From the NCBI GenBank assembly GCA_040754475.1, contig JBFMCN010000036.1, forward strand, positions 36,792 through 100,791: a stretch of DNA of 64,000 nucleotides, given 5' to 3'. Positions 1-8,109 of the stretch are shown one piece after another. Each line of letters opens with the position of its first letter. The first letter of the stretch is position 1. The notes under the pieces were generated by a model. It was not told the origin of the DNA and did not search any database. It saw nothing but the letters and a program-made list of their open reading frames with translations. The stretch comes from JAJPHY01 sp040754475 (GTDB lineage: Bacteria; Actinomycetota; UBA4738; HRBIN12). Both the position numbers and the translations under genes were made by a program.

Positions 1-330
1 GCCCCGCTCGTGCTGGACCTTGCCCGCGCAGAGCTTGTGAACGCGGCCGCGCACATCACGGGCGGTGGCTTGCAGGAGAACGCCTTGCGCGTGTTGCCAG
101 AGGGGTTCACCGCCGAGATCGAGTGGGGATCTTGGCCGGTGCCGCCGATCTTCGATCTGGTCCGCGAGGCCGCGGCGGTGTCGGAGGCCGACATGCGGGC
201 GACGTTCAACATGGGAGTCGGCATGACGCTGGTCGTTCCGGCCGGTCAGATCGGCGACGTCGTCGCCAGGGCCACCGACGCCGGTACTCCGGCCTTCGCA
301 ATCGGTCGCGTACGGGCCGGATCGGCGTAG
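1..330 (+). CDS. purM: phosphoribosylformylglycinamidine cyclo-ligase (AIR synthase), C-terminal part
   Basis: The reading frame is open from the first base, so this is the 3' end of a gene that begins outside the window. It carries the PurM C-terminal signatures HITGGGLQEN and, later, FNMGVGMTLVV. AIR synthase closes the imidazole ring in purine synthesis using ATP, in the cytosol. About 109 residues are visible of a usual ~340-350. The stop is TAG at 328-330. The following 182 bases hold no gene that I can support. Confidence 0.93.
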   Translation, partial: APLVLDLARAELVNAAAHITGGGLQENALRVLPEGFTAEIEWGSWPVPPIFDLVREAAAVSEADMRATFNMGVGMTLVVPAGQIGDVVARATDAGTPAFAIGRVRAGSA

Positions 331-512
331 CAGGCTGTCTGGATGCCGCCCGGGTGGCGGAGGTACCTCGCGTGATTGCCGAGGACGGGCTACCCGCGGA
401 TGGTCCGCCCGATCGTCCACCGTGTGGCGGGGGGTACTACGTCCGGTACGAGGAAACCGGTCGGGCGGCCGATTCCGGAGTGTGGACGGCCCCGCGTACC
501 CTCGTGGTTGCC

Positions 513-896
513 ATGGAGAACGGCGACCGGACGAGCGTGCTCGTCGTCGACGACGAGCCACAGGTCGTCTGGATGCTCCAGTTCAGCTTGGAAGCGGAGG
601 GCTACCGCACGTTCTCGGCCCGCGACGGGCAGGCCGCGCTCGACGAGCTCCGTGAGCACCGGCCCAAGCTCATGCTGCTCGACATCATGATGCCAACCAT
701 GGACGGCTGGAGCGTCCTTCAGGAGATGCAGGCGCTCCCGCCCGACGATCGCCCGAGGGTGGTCGTCGTCTCGGCGCGCTCGAGCCTCCGCGACCGGGCG
801 AAGGCGGCGGAGCTCGGGGCCGATGCCTTTGTCCCGAAGCCGTTCGACGTCAACGACCTGCTCGGCGTCCTTCACCGCCTGGAGCACGCCTGCTGA
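513..896 (+). CDS. single-domain response regulator (CheY-like receiver)
   Basis: This 127-residue protein is a complete stand-alone receiver domain. The acidic pocket is Asp13/Asp14 (VLVVDDE), the phosphoacceptor is Asp57 in LMLLDIMMP, the switch Ser is Ser87 (VVVVSAR) and the conserved Lys is Lys109 (FVPKPFD). There is no output domain, so it probably acts by protein-protein contact or in a phosphorelay. No histidine kinase lies in the window. I chose ATG 513; a GTG lies three codons upstream. A -10-like TACCCT at 497-502 sits close to the start and there is no clear Shine-Dalgarno, so the transcript may be nearly leaderless. Confidence 0.85.
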   Translation: MENGDRTSVLVVDDEPQVVWMLQFSLEAEGYRTFSARDGQAALDELREHRPKLMLLDIMMPTMDGWSVLQEMQALPPDDRPRVVVVSARSSLRDRAKAAELGADAFVPKPFDVNDLLGVLHRLEHAC

Positions 897-935
897 GCTA
901 GCCCGACACACACCGGTCTGGATGAGCCGGCGCGG

Positions 936-1145
936 CTAGGCAGAGACCACCTTGGCGAAGCGCACGCCCCGAGCCGGCACTTGCACCAGGTTGCCGTCCC
1001 CTTTCCGGATGACGTAGGTCTCCGCTGCTTGATCGAAGGCCTCGAGGATGCCGAGGATCTCGCCGACGTCGCCGTTCGGGAGCTCGAACTGGAACGCCAC
1101 GCGCCTGCCGACGTCCTCCGGTGTGACGGCGTTCCGAACCCCCAT
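936..1145 (-). CDS. small SH3-like domain protein of unknown function
   Basis: This 69-residue protein has the pattern of an SH3-like beta barrel: RRVAFQFELPNGDVGEILG in the first half and VIRKGDGNLVQVPARGVRFAK in two strands at the end. The pattern resembles the small N-terminal domain of actinobacterial GNAT acetyltransferases of the Rv0428c/cg3035 type, but no acetyltransferase domain is attached here. It lies 8 bp downstream of the cobalamin-binding protein gene on the same strand, so the two are probably co-transcribed. The function is unknown; the domain match is from memory of the family pattern. Confidence 0.6.
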   Translation of the reverse strand: MGVRNAVTPEDVGRRVAFQFELPNGDVGEILGILEAFDQAAETYVIRKGDGNLVQVPARGVRFAKVVSA

Positions 1146-1153
1146 GCGCCCGC

Positions 1154-2071
1154 CTAGCGCTTGGCCTGCATGATCGCGTCCCCCGGAGGTTCGGGGAAGG
1201 CGTGCGGGTGCACCACCCAGGCGAGGATCTCCAGGCCGTCGACGATCCTCGGGCCGGGACGCGAGAAGTACGAGGCCGCGTCGACGGCGAACACGCTTCC
1301 TTCGCGTGCGGCCGGAGTCTCTGAGAACTCAGCGTTCTCGTACAGGAGCGCCGCCTCCTCCTCCGCCTCCTCGAGGTAGTAACCGCAGGGCATGAAGGCG
1401 ACGACCTCAGGATTCGCGTCGCGAATCTCCCGCCATGTGACGATCCGGGAAGGCCGCTCCTTCGTGCCAAGTAGGTTGACGCCTCCCACGATCTCGACCA
1501 TGTCGGGTATCCAGCGGCCGGCTGCGAAGGGCGGGTCCAGCCACTCGAGGCAGAACACACGGATCGAGGGAAGTCGGAGCGCCTTGCTTCGGACGACCTC
1601 CATGCGGGCTCGGAGCGAGTCCACGAGCTCGGCCGCCCGCTGCTCGGCTCCTAGGAGCTCTCCGACCGTCCGGACGCCCTCTAGGACCTGGGCGAGCGAG
1701 TGGGGATCGAGCGAGAGCACCTTCGCGTCGGTTGCCCCGATCTCCTCGAGGGCGCGCTGCACCTGACCACTGGACACACCGCAGATGCGGCACAGGTCTT
1801 GAGTGAGGATCACATCGGGTCGGATTCTTCGGATGAGGTCCTTGTCTAAGACGTAGAGAGGCTCTCTCCGGTCCATCCGCCCACGCACGGCATCGTCGAT
1901 CTCGCGACAGGAGAGCGGTCGTCCCTGCGAGAGGGCGCTGCGTGAGACGATCGGCCGCTTCGTTGCCTCTACGGGGAAGTCGCATTCGTCCGTTACGCCC
2001 TCGATGTGCTCTCCGAGGCCGAGCGCGAACACGATCTCGGTCGCCGACGGCAGGAGGGAGACGATCCTCAC
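1154..2071 (-). CDS. cobalamin-binding protein, helical-backbone metal receptor (BtuF-like)
   Basis: The 305-residue protein starts MRIVSLLPSATEIVFALGLG, the classic start of the BtuF-type periplasmic-binding fold that binds cobalamin or metal chelates. The motif RPDVILTQDLCRICGVS (about residues 95-112) is typical of the bacterial cobalamin-binding subfamily. There is no signal peptide, lipobox or adjacent ABC permease, so an intracellular corrinoid-binding or sensing role is as likely as import. Its short downstream partner is an SH3-like protein. The family is firm and the physiological role is not. Confidence 0.8.
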   Translation of the reverse strand: MRIVSLLPSATEIVFALGLGEHIEGVTDECDFPVEATKRPIVSRSALSQGRPLSCREIDDAVRGRMDRREPLYVLDKDLIRRIRPDVILTQDLCRICGVSSGQVQRALEEIGATDAKVLSLDPHSLAQVLEGVRTVGELLGAEQRAAELVDSLRARMEVVRSKALRLPSIRVFCLEWLDPPFAAGRWIPDMVEIVGGVNLLGTKERPSRIVTWREIRDANPEVVAFMPCGYYLEEAEEEAALLYENAEFSETPAAREGSVFAVDAASYFSRPGPRIVDGLEILAWVVHPHAFPEPPGDAIMQAKR

Positions 2072-2209
2072 TTCCGAACCTCATCGTTTCGAAGTCTCTC
2101 GCGCATGTCCTTCTCACCGGGATCGAGTCTGCGAGAGCATATACACCGCGCCCGGTATCCGGACGACGGCCAAGGAACCGTCGGGCCAGGGTACCGCCGA
2201 TGCGCAGAG

Positions 2210-2282
2210 TGGCCAGGGGCAGAATCGAACTGCCGACACCGCGGTTTTCAGCCGCGTGCTCTGCCAACTGAGCTACCTGGCC
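2210..2282 (-). tRNA. tRNA-Phe (GAA)
   Basis: On the minus strand this 73-nt sequence folds into a full cloverleaf: acceptor GGCCAGG/CCTGGCC, D stem GCTC/GAGC, anticodon stem CGCGG/CCGCG with loop CTGAAAA giving anticodon GAA, and T arm GGCAG/CTGCC with loop TTCGATT. The discriminator is A and CCA is not encoded. It is the last of three clustered minus-strand tRNAs. Confidence 0.96.
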
Positions 2283-2312
2283 GTAACCGGTCCTCGAGGA
2301 CCGGGCGTCCAG

Positions 2313-2388
2313 CGCGGGTGACGGGCTTCGATCCCGCGATCTCCGCCTTGACAGGGCGGTGAGGACGGCCAGGCTCCTCTACACCCGC
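2313..2388 (-). tRNA. tRNA-Asp (GTC)
   Basis: The 76-nt cloverleaf has acceptor GCGGGTG/CACCCGC, D stem GAGG/CCTC, anticodon stem CCGCC/GGCGG with loop CTGTCAA giving anticodon GTC, and discriminator G, the Asp identity base. The T loop reads ATCGAAG rather than the usual TTCRANY, so positions 54 and 60 are unusual. The D loop is long (11 nt). CCA is not encoded. Confidence 0.88.
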
Positions 2389-2404
2389 GTGCTATTCGGT
2401 TGTG

Positions 2405-2477
2405 TGCCCCCAACGGGATTCGAACCCGTGTCGCCGCCTTGAAAGGGCGAAATCCTGGGCCGCTAGACGATGGGGGC
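2405..2477 (-). tRNA. tRNA-Glu (TTC)
   Basis: The 73-nt cloverleaf has acceptor GCCCCCA/TGGGGGC, anticodon loop CTTTCAA giving anticodon TTC, and T arm ACGGG/CCCGT with loop TTCGAAT. The discriminator is A and CCA is not encoded. It is the first transcribed of the Glu-Asp-Phe cluster. Confidence 0.96.
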
Positions 2478-2644
2478 CCGTGCGTCCCCGGGACGCCCGT
2501 TGCGCCCGACCTGGGGGCAGCCGAAGAAGTATAGCCTGCCCTGCTGCGGCCTCTGGAGCGGCGGGTTCAACACGTGCGTGGTGGTCGTTCACCATCCGGG
2601 TGGGCGCTCTACGGGAGGTGCCGATCGGCGCCGATGAGAGGTGC

Positions 2645-2806
2645 ATGCGGGCGCTGCTCGAGTTCCTTGGGATCCTCGAGCCTGACCGAGCGCGCCGTGA
2701 GCCGGTCACGCTGCCCTCGTGGGCTTTCTGGACGGCCCCACTCCTCGTCCTTGCCCTGGTGGTGGCTTCGACCCTCGTGCTCGTGGTCATTCGGGCCTTC
2801 TTCTGA
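2645..2806 (+). CDS. small single-pass membrane protein, hypothetical
   Basis: A 53-residue frame begins with ATG 2645 after a weak AGAGG. It has a short charged N-terminus (MRALLEFLGILEPDRARREP) and one strong transmembrane segment (TAPLLVLALVVASTLVLVVI) near the C-terminus. I recognise no family. It lies between the tRNA cluster and a convergent DUF192 gene. The frame stays open upstream through the tRNA-Glu antisense, so the exact start is uncertain; a non-coding origin cannot be excluded. Confidence 0.42.
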   Translation: MRALLEFLGILEPDRARREPVTLPSWAFWTAPLLVLALVVASTLVLVVIRAFF

Positions 2807-2835
2807 ACCGCGGCTCCGCGGGAAGGCGGCTCAGC

Positions 2836-3162
2836 TCAGTCCATCCGCATCTGATCGCCTGGCAGGAGATCGGCATCCTCGGGTGCCTCGAGCACGTGGA
2901 GTGCACGCAGACGTGGGAGCAGGAGCCTCCCGGGGGACACATGCTCGACTCGAACCACGCGAAGGTGTCGGTCGAGGAAGACCGCGGTGATCTCGAACCG
3001 CATGCCGAACGTGTGGACCGACCGCGCGCGCTCGAACAGCATCGCACGCCGTTCCTGCAGTTGAGTGCGTCCCAGCAGACCTCGCGCCCGCTCGAACCGG
3101 CTCGTCGGAACATCGACCTGCCAGGAGGAGCCTCGCGGGTCGGTCAACAGAATCGTTCGCAA
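2836..3162 (-). CDS. DUF192 family protein, cytoplasmic form
   Basis: The 108-residue protein has the DUF192 core: FERARGLLGR at about residues 23-32 and HTFGMRFEITAVFLD at about 50-64. DUF192 is a small conserved fold of unknown biochemical role. This copy has no signal peptide or lipobox, unlike the second copy at 61999-62472. The chosen start is TTG at 3162, preceded by GGTGG and a possible -10 TACGGT. Its C-terminus is slightly shorter than usual for the family. Confidence 0.7.
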   Translation of the reverse strand: MRTILLTDPRGSSWQVDVPTSRFERARGLLGRTQLQERRAMLFERARSVHTFGMRFEITAVFLDRHLRVVRVEHVSPGRLLLPRLRALHVLEAPEDADLLPGDQMRMD

Positions 3163-3201
3163 GAGGGGCCACCGTAGCGGATGGGTCGGACACGCCTTTC
3201 C

Positions 3202-3249
3202 GGAGTGGCTTGTGGAGTGGCGTGCGGAGTGGCTTGTGGAGTGGCTTGT
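3202..3249 (+). repeat. tandem repeat, four copies of a 12-bp unit
   Basis: Four adjacent 12-bp units (3202-3213, 3214-3225, 3226-3237, 3238-3249) follow the pattern GGAGTGGCTTGT. Units 1, 3 and 4 are identical and unit 2 differs at two positions. The array lies between the DUF192 gene and tRNA-Lys and is not in a supported gene. Confidence 0.9.
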
Positions 3250-3273
3250 GAGGTCTCAGTGTGAGGTCTCAGT
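3248..3273 (+). repeat. tandem repeat, two copies of a 13-bp unit
   Basis: The 13-bp unit GTGAGGTCTCAGT occurs twice in direct succession (3248-3260 and 3261-3273). It abuts the 12-bp array and ends 5 bp from the 3' end of the minus-strand tRNA-Lys gene, so it is in the tRNA trailer. Confidence 0.88.
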
Positions 3274-3278
3274 ACCCG

Positions 3279-3353
3279 TGGGGCGGGCAGGATTCGAACC
3301 CGCGACACGAGGGTTAAAAGCCCCCTGCTCTGACCCGGCTGAGCTACCGCCCC
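3279..3353 (-). tRNA. tRNA-Lys (TTT)
   Basis: The 75-nt cloverleaf has acceptor GGGGCGG/CCGCCCC, D stem GCTC/GAGC, anticodon stem GGGGG/CCCTC with loop CTTTTAA giving anticodon TTT, and T arm GCGGG/CCTGC with loop TTCGAAT. The discriminator is A and CCA is not encoded. Confidence 0.95.
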
Positions 3354-3430
3354 GCTCGGTGGAGTCTACGGCGGGAACCCGCCTTCCTTCGCAGGGCGTC
3401 AAAGAACCCCACGAGGAAGGAGGGAGCCAC

Positions 3431-4150
3431 ATGAAGGCCCACGCAAGATGGGGCGTCGCCGGGATGCTCCTCGGGCTCGTCGCGGCGCTCGCGATACCTT
3501 CGTTCGCACAGACGCCGTCCCCGACCCCGTCTCCTGCGATCTCCGACCGAACCGTGACCGTGACCGGGACGGCCATCATCCGCTCGTCGCCCGACAAGGC
3601 CGTCGTCACGCTCGGCGTGCGAACGCAGGCGGAGAGCGCCCAGAAGGCCATGGAGGAGAACGCGGACAAGATGTCCCGCGTCATGGAGGCACTCAGCGAC
3701 GCCGGCTTGGAGGAAGGCGACATCGCCACTGCCTGGGTCAACCTGTACCCGAACTACGACGAGCATGGCTTGGTCGTGGTCTCCTACACGGCGGAGAACC
3801 AGGTGGACGCGACGGTCCACGACATGGACGAGGTGGGAGAGGTCATCGACACAGCGGTCGCTGCGGGCGCGAACCTGGCGGGCGGCATCTCGTTCCAGCT
3901 CTCCGACCGGGACAAGGGCGTCGACCGGGCGCTGCAAGCAGCGGTGGCGGATGCTCGATCGAAGGCCGAGATCCTGGCGGCCGCCGGCGGTGCCACGCTT
4001 GGTTCGGTGATTTCGATCACCGAGACGGGCGCGTCGACGTCATCACCCGTCTACTACAGGGACGAAGCTGTGGCTGCAGCCACCACGCCGGTGTCACCTC
4101 CCACGCTCGAGACGCAGGTGAGCGTCGCCGTCGTCTGGTCGCTCTCGTAG
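3431..4150 (+). CDS. exported SIMPL (DUF541) domain protein
   Basis: The 239-residue protein starts at ATG 3431 behind an excellent AGGAGGG. It has a signal peptide of about 27 residues (hydrophobic GMLLGLVAALAIPSFA, then A/Q), a short Pro/Thr/Ser linker, and a SIMPL domain: DRTVTVTGTAIIRSSPDKAV near residues 39-58 and GGISFQLSDRDKG near 150. SIMPL proteins are periplasmic or surface proteins of poorly defined role, linked in other bacteria to stress. It stands alone, convergent with nadE. Confidence 0.85.
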   Translation: MKAHARWGVAGMLLGLVAALAIPSFAQTPSPTPSPAISDRTVTVTGTAIIRSSPDKAVVTLGVRTQAESAQKAMEENADKMSRVMEALSDAGLEEGDIATAWVNLYPNYDEHGLVVVSYTAENQVDATVHDMDEVGEVIDTAVAAGANLAGGISFQLSDRDKGVDRALQAAVADARSKAEILAAAGGATLGSVISITETGASTSSPVYYRDEAVAAATTPVSPPTLETQVSVAVVWSLS

Positions 4151-4204
4151 CCGTCGGGTGAAACCGTCGCGGAGAGGGAGGGGCCGAGGTGACGGGGTCC
4201 AACC

Positions 4205-5848
4205 TCAGTGCGAGGGCGGGCGGTATCGGTTGGTGATGGGGATGCGGCGATCCCGCCCGAACGCCTTGGGCGTGATCTTCACACCCGGCGGGGCCTGACG
4301 CCGTTTGTACTCGGCCCGGTCGATCATCGCGATCACGCGCTGTACGAGCCCGGCATCGAACCCCCGGGCGGCGATCTCCTCCGCCGAGCGGTCCTCCTCG
4401 ACGAACGCCTCGATGATCGGGTCGAGCTCCTCGTAGGGCGGGAGCGTGTCCGTGTCCCGCTGATTCGGCCGAAGCTCTGCCGACGGCGGCTTGTCGATCA
4501 CTCGCTGCGGGATGGGTGCCGGGTCGCTCTGTTGGTTCCGCCAGTGGACCAGCTCGTAGACCAGTGTCTTGGGGACGTCCTTGATCGGTGCGAAACCGCC
4601 CGCCATGTCCCCGTAAAGGGTGGCGTAGCCCACGGCGTACTCGCTCTTGTTACCCGTCGCCAGGCAGAGGGAGCCGAACTTGTTCGACACCGCCATCAGC
4701 AGGTTCCCGCGGATCCGTGCCTGAAGGTTCTCCTCCGCCACGCCCTCCTCCGTGCTGCGGAAGGCGTCCTCGAGAGCGAGGAGATACGCCTCGAACACTT
4801 CGTCGATCCGTATCTCCTCGGCCCGGATTCCGAGGCGGCTGGCGATCTCGAGGGCGTCTTCGACACTCCCGGTGGACGAGTAGGGCGACGGCATCGCGAA
4901 GGCTCGGACGGCCTGAGATCCGAGGGCGTCCGCCGCCAGGGTTGCCACGAGCGCGGAGTCGATGCCGCCTGATAGGCCGAGCACGACCTCTCGAAAGGCG
5001 TTCTTGCGTGCATAGTCGCTGAGACCAAGGACGAGAGCCCGATAGACCTCCTCGGGTCCTTCAGGCCAAGGGGAGCGCTCGGGGCCGGGAGCGCCCGCCC
5101 TGCTGGCGTGGCCCCGTGCCTCTTTCAGCTCGACGACGAGCAGGTCCTCCGCGAACATCGCAGCTCGATGAGTGAGCGTGCCGTCGGGCGAGACGACCAT
5201 GCTCCCGCCGTCGAAGACCAGCTCGTCTTGGCCGCCGACCGCGTTCACGTACACGATCCAAGCGCTGGCTTCGCGCGCCCGGTCCCGGCACACCTCGAGC
5301 CGCTCGAACGTCTTGTGGCGGTGATATGGGGAGGCGTTGATGTTCACGACGACCGGGACCTGCTCGCGTTCGTACGAGTCGAACGGCGGCCCCGGCTGCC
5401 ACGCGTCCTCACATATCGAGAGGCCGAGCGCCAACGAATCCACGCGGACGGTGCGTGCTCCGGCTCCGGGCGCGAACGTCCTCCGCTCGTCGAAGACGCC
5501 GTAGTTCGGCAGCTTGATCTTGCGATAGCGTTCTTCAATCGCGCCTCCTCGAAGCAGGGCCGCGGAGTTGTGCAGGCCCAGGTCACTCCGGTCGACGAAG
5601 CCGACGAGCACTGCACACCCTCCGGCCGTCCGCGCCGCGAGATCCTCGAGTGCCGCCAGGTTGTCGTCCACGAACGCCGGCCTCAGCACAAGGTCTTCTG
5701 GCGGGTATCCGGTGATGGCGAGCTCGGGGAAGCAGGCGATGTCGGCCCCGGAGTCCGTGGCCCGGCCAGCCCAGTCGGCCAGCTTCGTGACGTTTCCGTC
5801 GAGGTCGCCGACCGTGGTGTCGACCTGGCCTAGCGCGATGCGGACCAC
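4205..5848 (-). CDS. nadE: glutamine-dependent NAD+ synthetase
   Basis: The 547-residue enzyme makes NAD+ from deamido-NAD+, ATP and glutamine. The N-terminal nitrilase-type glutaminase has Glu42 (CFPELAITGYPPED), the Lys of the RKIKLPNYGVFDE motif (Lys110) and the nucleophile Cys146 (LSICEDAW). The C-terminal synthetase has the PP-loop LGLSGGIDSALVATL at about residue 285-300. The length fits the two-domain form. It is downstream of glnA2 on the same strand; a nadE-glnA2 neighbourhood with glnE nearby is also known in Streptomyces. The start is ATG, with 5849-5887 as a short spacer. Confidence 0.95.
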   Translation of the reverse strand: MVRIALGQVDTTVGDLDGNVTKLADWAGRATDSGADIACFPELAITGYPPEDLVLRPAFVDDNLAALEDLAARTAGGCAVLVGFVDRSDLGLHNSAALLRGGAIEERYRKIKLPNYGVFDERRTFAPGAGARTVRVDSLALGLSICEDAWQPGPPFDSYEREQVPVVVNINASPYHRHKTFERLEVCRDRAREASAWIVYVNAVGGQDELVFDGGSMVVSPDGTLTHRAAMFAEDLLVVELKEARGHASRAGAPGPERSPWPEGPEEVYRALVLGLSDYARKNAFREVVLGLSGGIDSALVATLAADALGSQAVRAFAMPSPYSSTGSVEDALEIASRLGIRAEEIRIDEVFEAYLLALEDAFRSTEEGVAEENLQARIRGNLLMAVSNKFGSLCLATGNKSEYAVGYATLYGDMAGGFAPIKDVPKTLVYELVHWRNQQSDPAPIPQRVIDKPPSAELRPNQRDTDTLPPYEELDPIIEAFVEEDRSAEEIAARGFDAGLVQRVIAMIDRAEYKRRQAPPGVKITPKAFGRDRRIPITNRYRPPSH

Positions 5849-5887
5849 GTCGAAAGCCTAGCGCGGCGGCAGCGTGGAGCCCGGACC

Positions 5888-6364
5888 CTACTCGACCCCG
5901 CCTATGTCGAGGTGGTAGGCCTCCCAGATCAGGTCGGCCGCCGACTGACGGTGGCGCGCGACCATGCGGAGGAGACGCTGGATGTCGTTTCGAGCCTCGT
6001 CCAGAGGCCACCTGTCGCCGATGCCCGGCTTGTCCATCAGCGCGACGAGCTCCTCGACGCGGGCTCGCAGGATCGGGTGTTCGCGCTGAAGCCGCTTGAT
6101 CCGCGAGGAGAGCCGCGGAGCCGCCCCCCGGACCTCGTCGTGCAGACCCCCCGGCCGCTCGGTCAGCTGTATGTGCTCGTCGATCGCCTCCAGCATCTGC
6201 TCGAGGCTTGAGACGACCTCCTGGATCCATTCGTCGAGATGGCCGGTCGCGTCGCGCGCGATCGCCTGTTCGAGCTCGACTAAGGCGCGGTGGAAGTCCC
6301 CCCGTCGTCCTTCCGCGTCCTGCAGGATGAGGGTGCGTTCCTGATCGGAGAGCTCGCCGCTCAT
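5888..6364 (-). CDS. conserved all-helical protein of unknown function
   Basis: This 158-residue protein is predicted to be almost entirely alpha-helical, with amphipathic stretches such as EQMLEAIDEHIQLTE, HPILRARVEELVALM and NDIQRLLRMVARHRQS. The helices with scattered His and acidic residues recall hemerythrin-like bundles, but I cannot see a complete set of iron ligands. It sits between glnA2 and nadE on the same strand with 85 bp and 39 bp spacers, so it is probably part of their transcript. No function is assigned. Confidence 0.65.
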   Translation of the reverse strand: MSGELSDQERTLILQDAEGRRGDFHRALVELEQAIARDATGHLDEWIQEVVSSLEQMLEAIDEHIQLTERPGGLHDEVRGAAPRLSSRIKRLQREHPILRARVEELVALMDKPGIGDRWPLDEARNDIQRLLRMVARHRQSAADLIWEAYHLDIGGVE

Positions 6365-6448
6365 GGCGCGTACCTCAGTGGGCTTCCCGGAGCGCGATCC
6401 GGCCGCCGCGTCGAGCAGCGCGGCTGAGCCCCTTCTCGGACTGGGCCG

Positions 6449-7777
6449 CTAGAGGATCGGCAGGTAGCGTTCCAGCTCGTAGGGGGTGACGTGGGACTTG
6501 TACCCATCCCACTCCTCCCGTTTGTTGCGGATCAGGAACTCGTGGACGTGGTCCCCCAGAGCATCTCGAAGGACCTTGGACTCGTCCGCCAGGTGGATTG
6601 CCTCGACCAGGTCCTCGGGCAGGGAGCAGATGCCGGCCGCCCGTCTCTCCTCCTCCGTCATCTCGTAGATGTTGTTCGAGGCCTCGGGGGGCAGCTGATA
6701 GTCGCCCTCGATGCCGGCGAGGCCGGCGGAGAGCATGGCAGCGAACGCCAGGTACGGGTTGCACGCGGGGTCGGGGGAGCGGTACTCGATCCGCGTCGCG
6801 GTCTCCTTGCCGGGCTTGTACATCGGCACGCGGACCAGCGCGGAGCGATTCCGCCGGGCCCAGCAGACGTAGACCGGCGCCTCGTAGCCGGGGACAAGGC
6901 GCTTGTACGAGTTCACCCACTGGTTCGTCACGAGCGTGATCTCGGGGGCATGACGTAGGATCCCTGCGATGTACTGCTTCGCGATCCTCGATAGGTGATA
7001 CTCATCGCTCCTTTCGAAGAACGCGTTTCGGTCGCCTGAGAACAGCGACTGATGCGTGTGCATCCCGCTCCCGTTCACGCCCGACACGGGCTTCGGCATG
7101 AAGGTCGCGTAGATCCCAAACTCCTGAGCGACCTCCTTCACCGTGAGGCGATAGGTCATGACGCTGTCCGCCATCGTGAGGGCGTCCGTGTAGCGGAGGT
7201 CGATCTCGTGCTGGGACGGCGCCACCTCGTGGTGGACGTACTCGACCGGGATGCCCATGGACTCGAGGTACGTGACCGTCCGCTTCCGCCAGTCGGTCGC
7301 GACGTCCAGGGGCGTCTCGTCGAAGTACCCGCCGTGGTCCAGGAACTGCGGCTGATCGAGGCTGCGGAAGTAGAAGTACTCGAGCTCCGGTCCGACGTAG
7401 AAGGTGTAGCCCAGGTCGGCGGCTCGCTTGAGCTGGCGTTTCAGAACGTGCCGCGGATCGCCTTCGAAGGGCGTGCCGTCGGTGTTGAGGACGTCGCAGA
7501 ACATCCTCGCGACCTGCGCCTCCGCCTTCCAGGGGATCAGCTGGAACGTCAAGGGATCGGGCAGCGCGACCATGTCTGACTCCTCGATCCGGGCGAATCC
7601 GTCGATCGACGAGCCGTCGAACCCCATGCCCTCGGCGAATGCGCCCTCCAGCTCCTGCGAAGTGATCGTGAACGACTTGAGGAACCCGAGGACGTCGGTG
7701 AACCAGAGCCGGACGAAACGGATGCCGTGCTCTTCCACTGTGCGCAACACGTACTCAGCTTCTGCGGTGAGTGCCAT
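6449..7777 (-). CDS. glnA2: type I glutamine synthetase, GlnA2 (GSI-alpha) type
   Basis: The 442-residue protein forms glutamine from glutamate, ammonia and ATP in the cytosol. Motifs include GFDGSSIDGFARIEESD (about 53-69), NGSGMHTHQSLF and the ATP-site NRSALVRVP. Its N-terminus FVRLWFTDVLGFLKSF matches the mycobacterial GlnA2 pattern. It lacks the NLYDLP-type adenylylation tyrosine; the equivalent region reads NNIYEMTEEER, so GlnE probably does not act on it. It is divergent from glnE, separated by two small membrane genes. TAGCCT (7785-7790, minus strand) lies 7 nt before the ATG, suggesting a near-leaderless message. Confidence 0.93.
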   Translation of the reverse strand: MALTAEAEYVLRTVEEHGIRFVRLWFTDVLGFLKSFTITSQELEGAFAEGMGFDGSSIDGFARIEESDMVALPDPLTFQLIPWKAEAQVARMFCDVLNTDGTPFEGDPRHVLKRQLKRAADLGYTFYVGPELEYFYFRSLDQPQFLDHGGYFDETPLDVATDWRKRTVTYLESMGIPVEYVHHEVAPSQHEIDLRYTDALTMADSVMTYRLTVKEVAQEFGIYATFMPKPVSGVNGSGMHTHQSLFSGDRNAFFERSDEYHLSRIAKQYIAGILRHAPEITLVTNQWVNSYKRLVPGYEAPVYVCWARRNRSALVRVPMYKPGKETATRIEYRSPDPACNPYLAFAAMLSAGLAGIEGDYQLPPEASNNIYEMTEEERRAAGICSLPEDLVEAIHLADESKVLRDALGDHVHEFLIRNKREEWDGYKSHVTPYELERYLPIL

Positions 7778-7887
7778 GGCCCGCAGGCTACTACGCTGCG
7801 TGGCCGCGCGCAGTTACGGGGTCGTTAAGTCTCCGGCCCTGAGCCCGGGCGTAGGCTGGCGATATGGACGAGGAAAGGCGGTCGGGC

Positions 7888-8109
7888 ATGCACGTCGCCG
7901 TCGCCGGCTGGATCGTGATCTTTGGAATCCTCTTCGTGTGGCAGGGGCTCGGGATGGCGAAGGGCCCGCCCTGGCTGACGGTCTCGGACATGCTCCGCTC
8001 ATTCATGCGTCCGCTGGTGGGCAGGTGGGTGCTGTTCGCGCTTTGGCTGTGGCTTGGATGGCATCTGTTCGTCCGGGGCTGGGAGTTCTTCTTGCGCGGG
8101 CGGCCGTGA
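7888..8109 (+). CDS. small membrane protein, DUF6186-like
   Basis: The 73-residue protein has two membrane segments, VAVAGWIVIFGILFVWQG at the N-terminus and WVLFALWLWLGWHLFVRGW near the C-terminus. The WLWLGWHLF motif is like small actinobacterial DUF6186 proteins, an assignment from memory only. I chose ATG 7888 because AGGAAAGG at 7871-7878 sits 9 nt upstream; an in-frame ATG at 7864 would add 8 residues. It overlaps the next gene in a TGATG junction. Confidence 0.6.
   Translation: MHVAVAGWIVIFGILFVWQGLGMAKGPPWLTVSDMLRSFMRPLVGRWVLFALWLWLGWHLFVRGWEFFLRGRP

Noticed and set aside
3202..3353. A mobile element inserted at tRNA-Lys
   Set aside because: There is no integrase, no duplicated tRNA end and the neighbours are ordinary genes.
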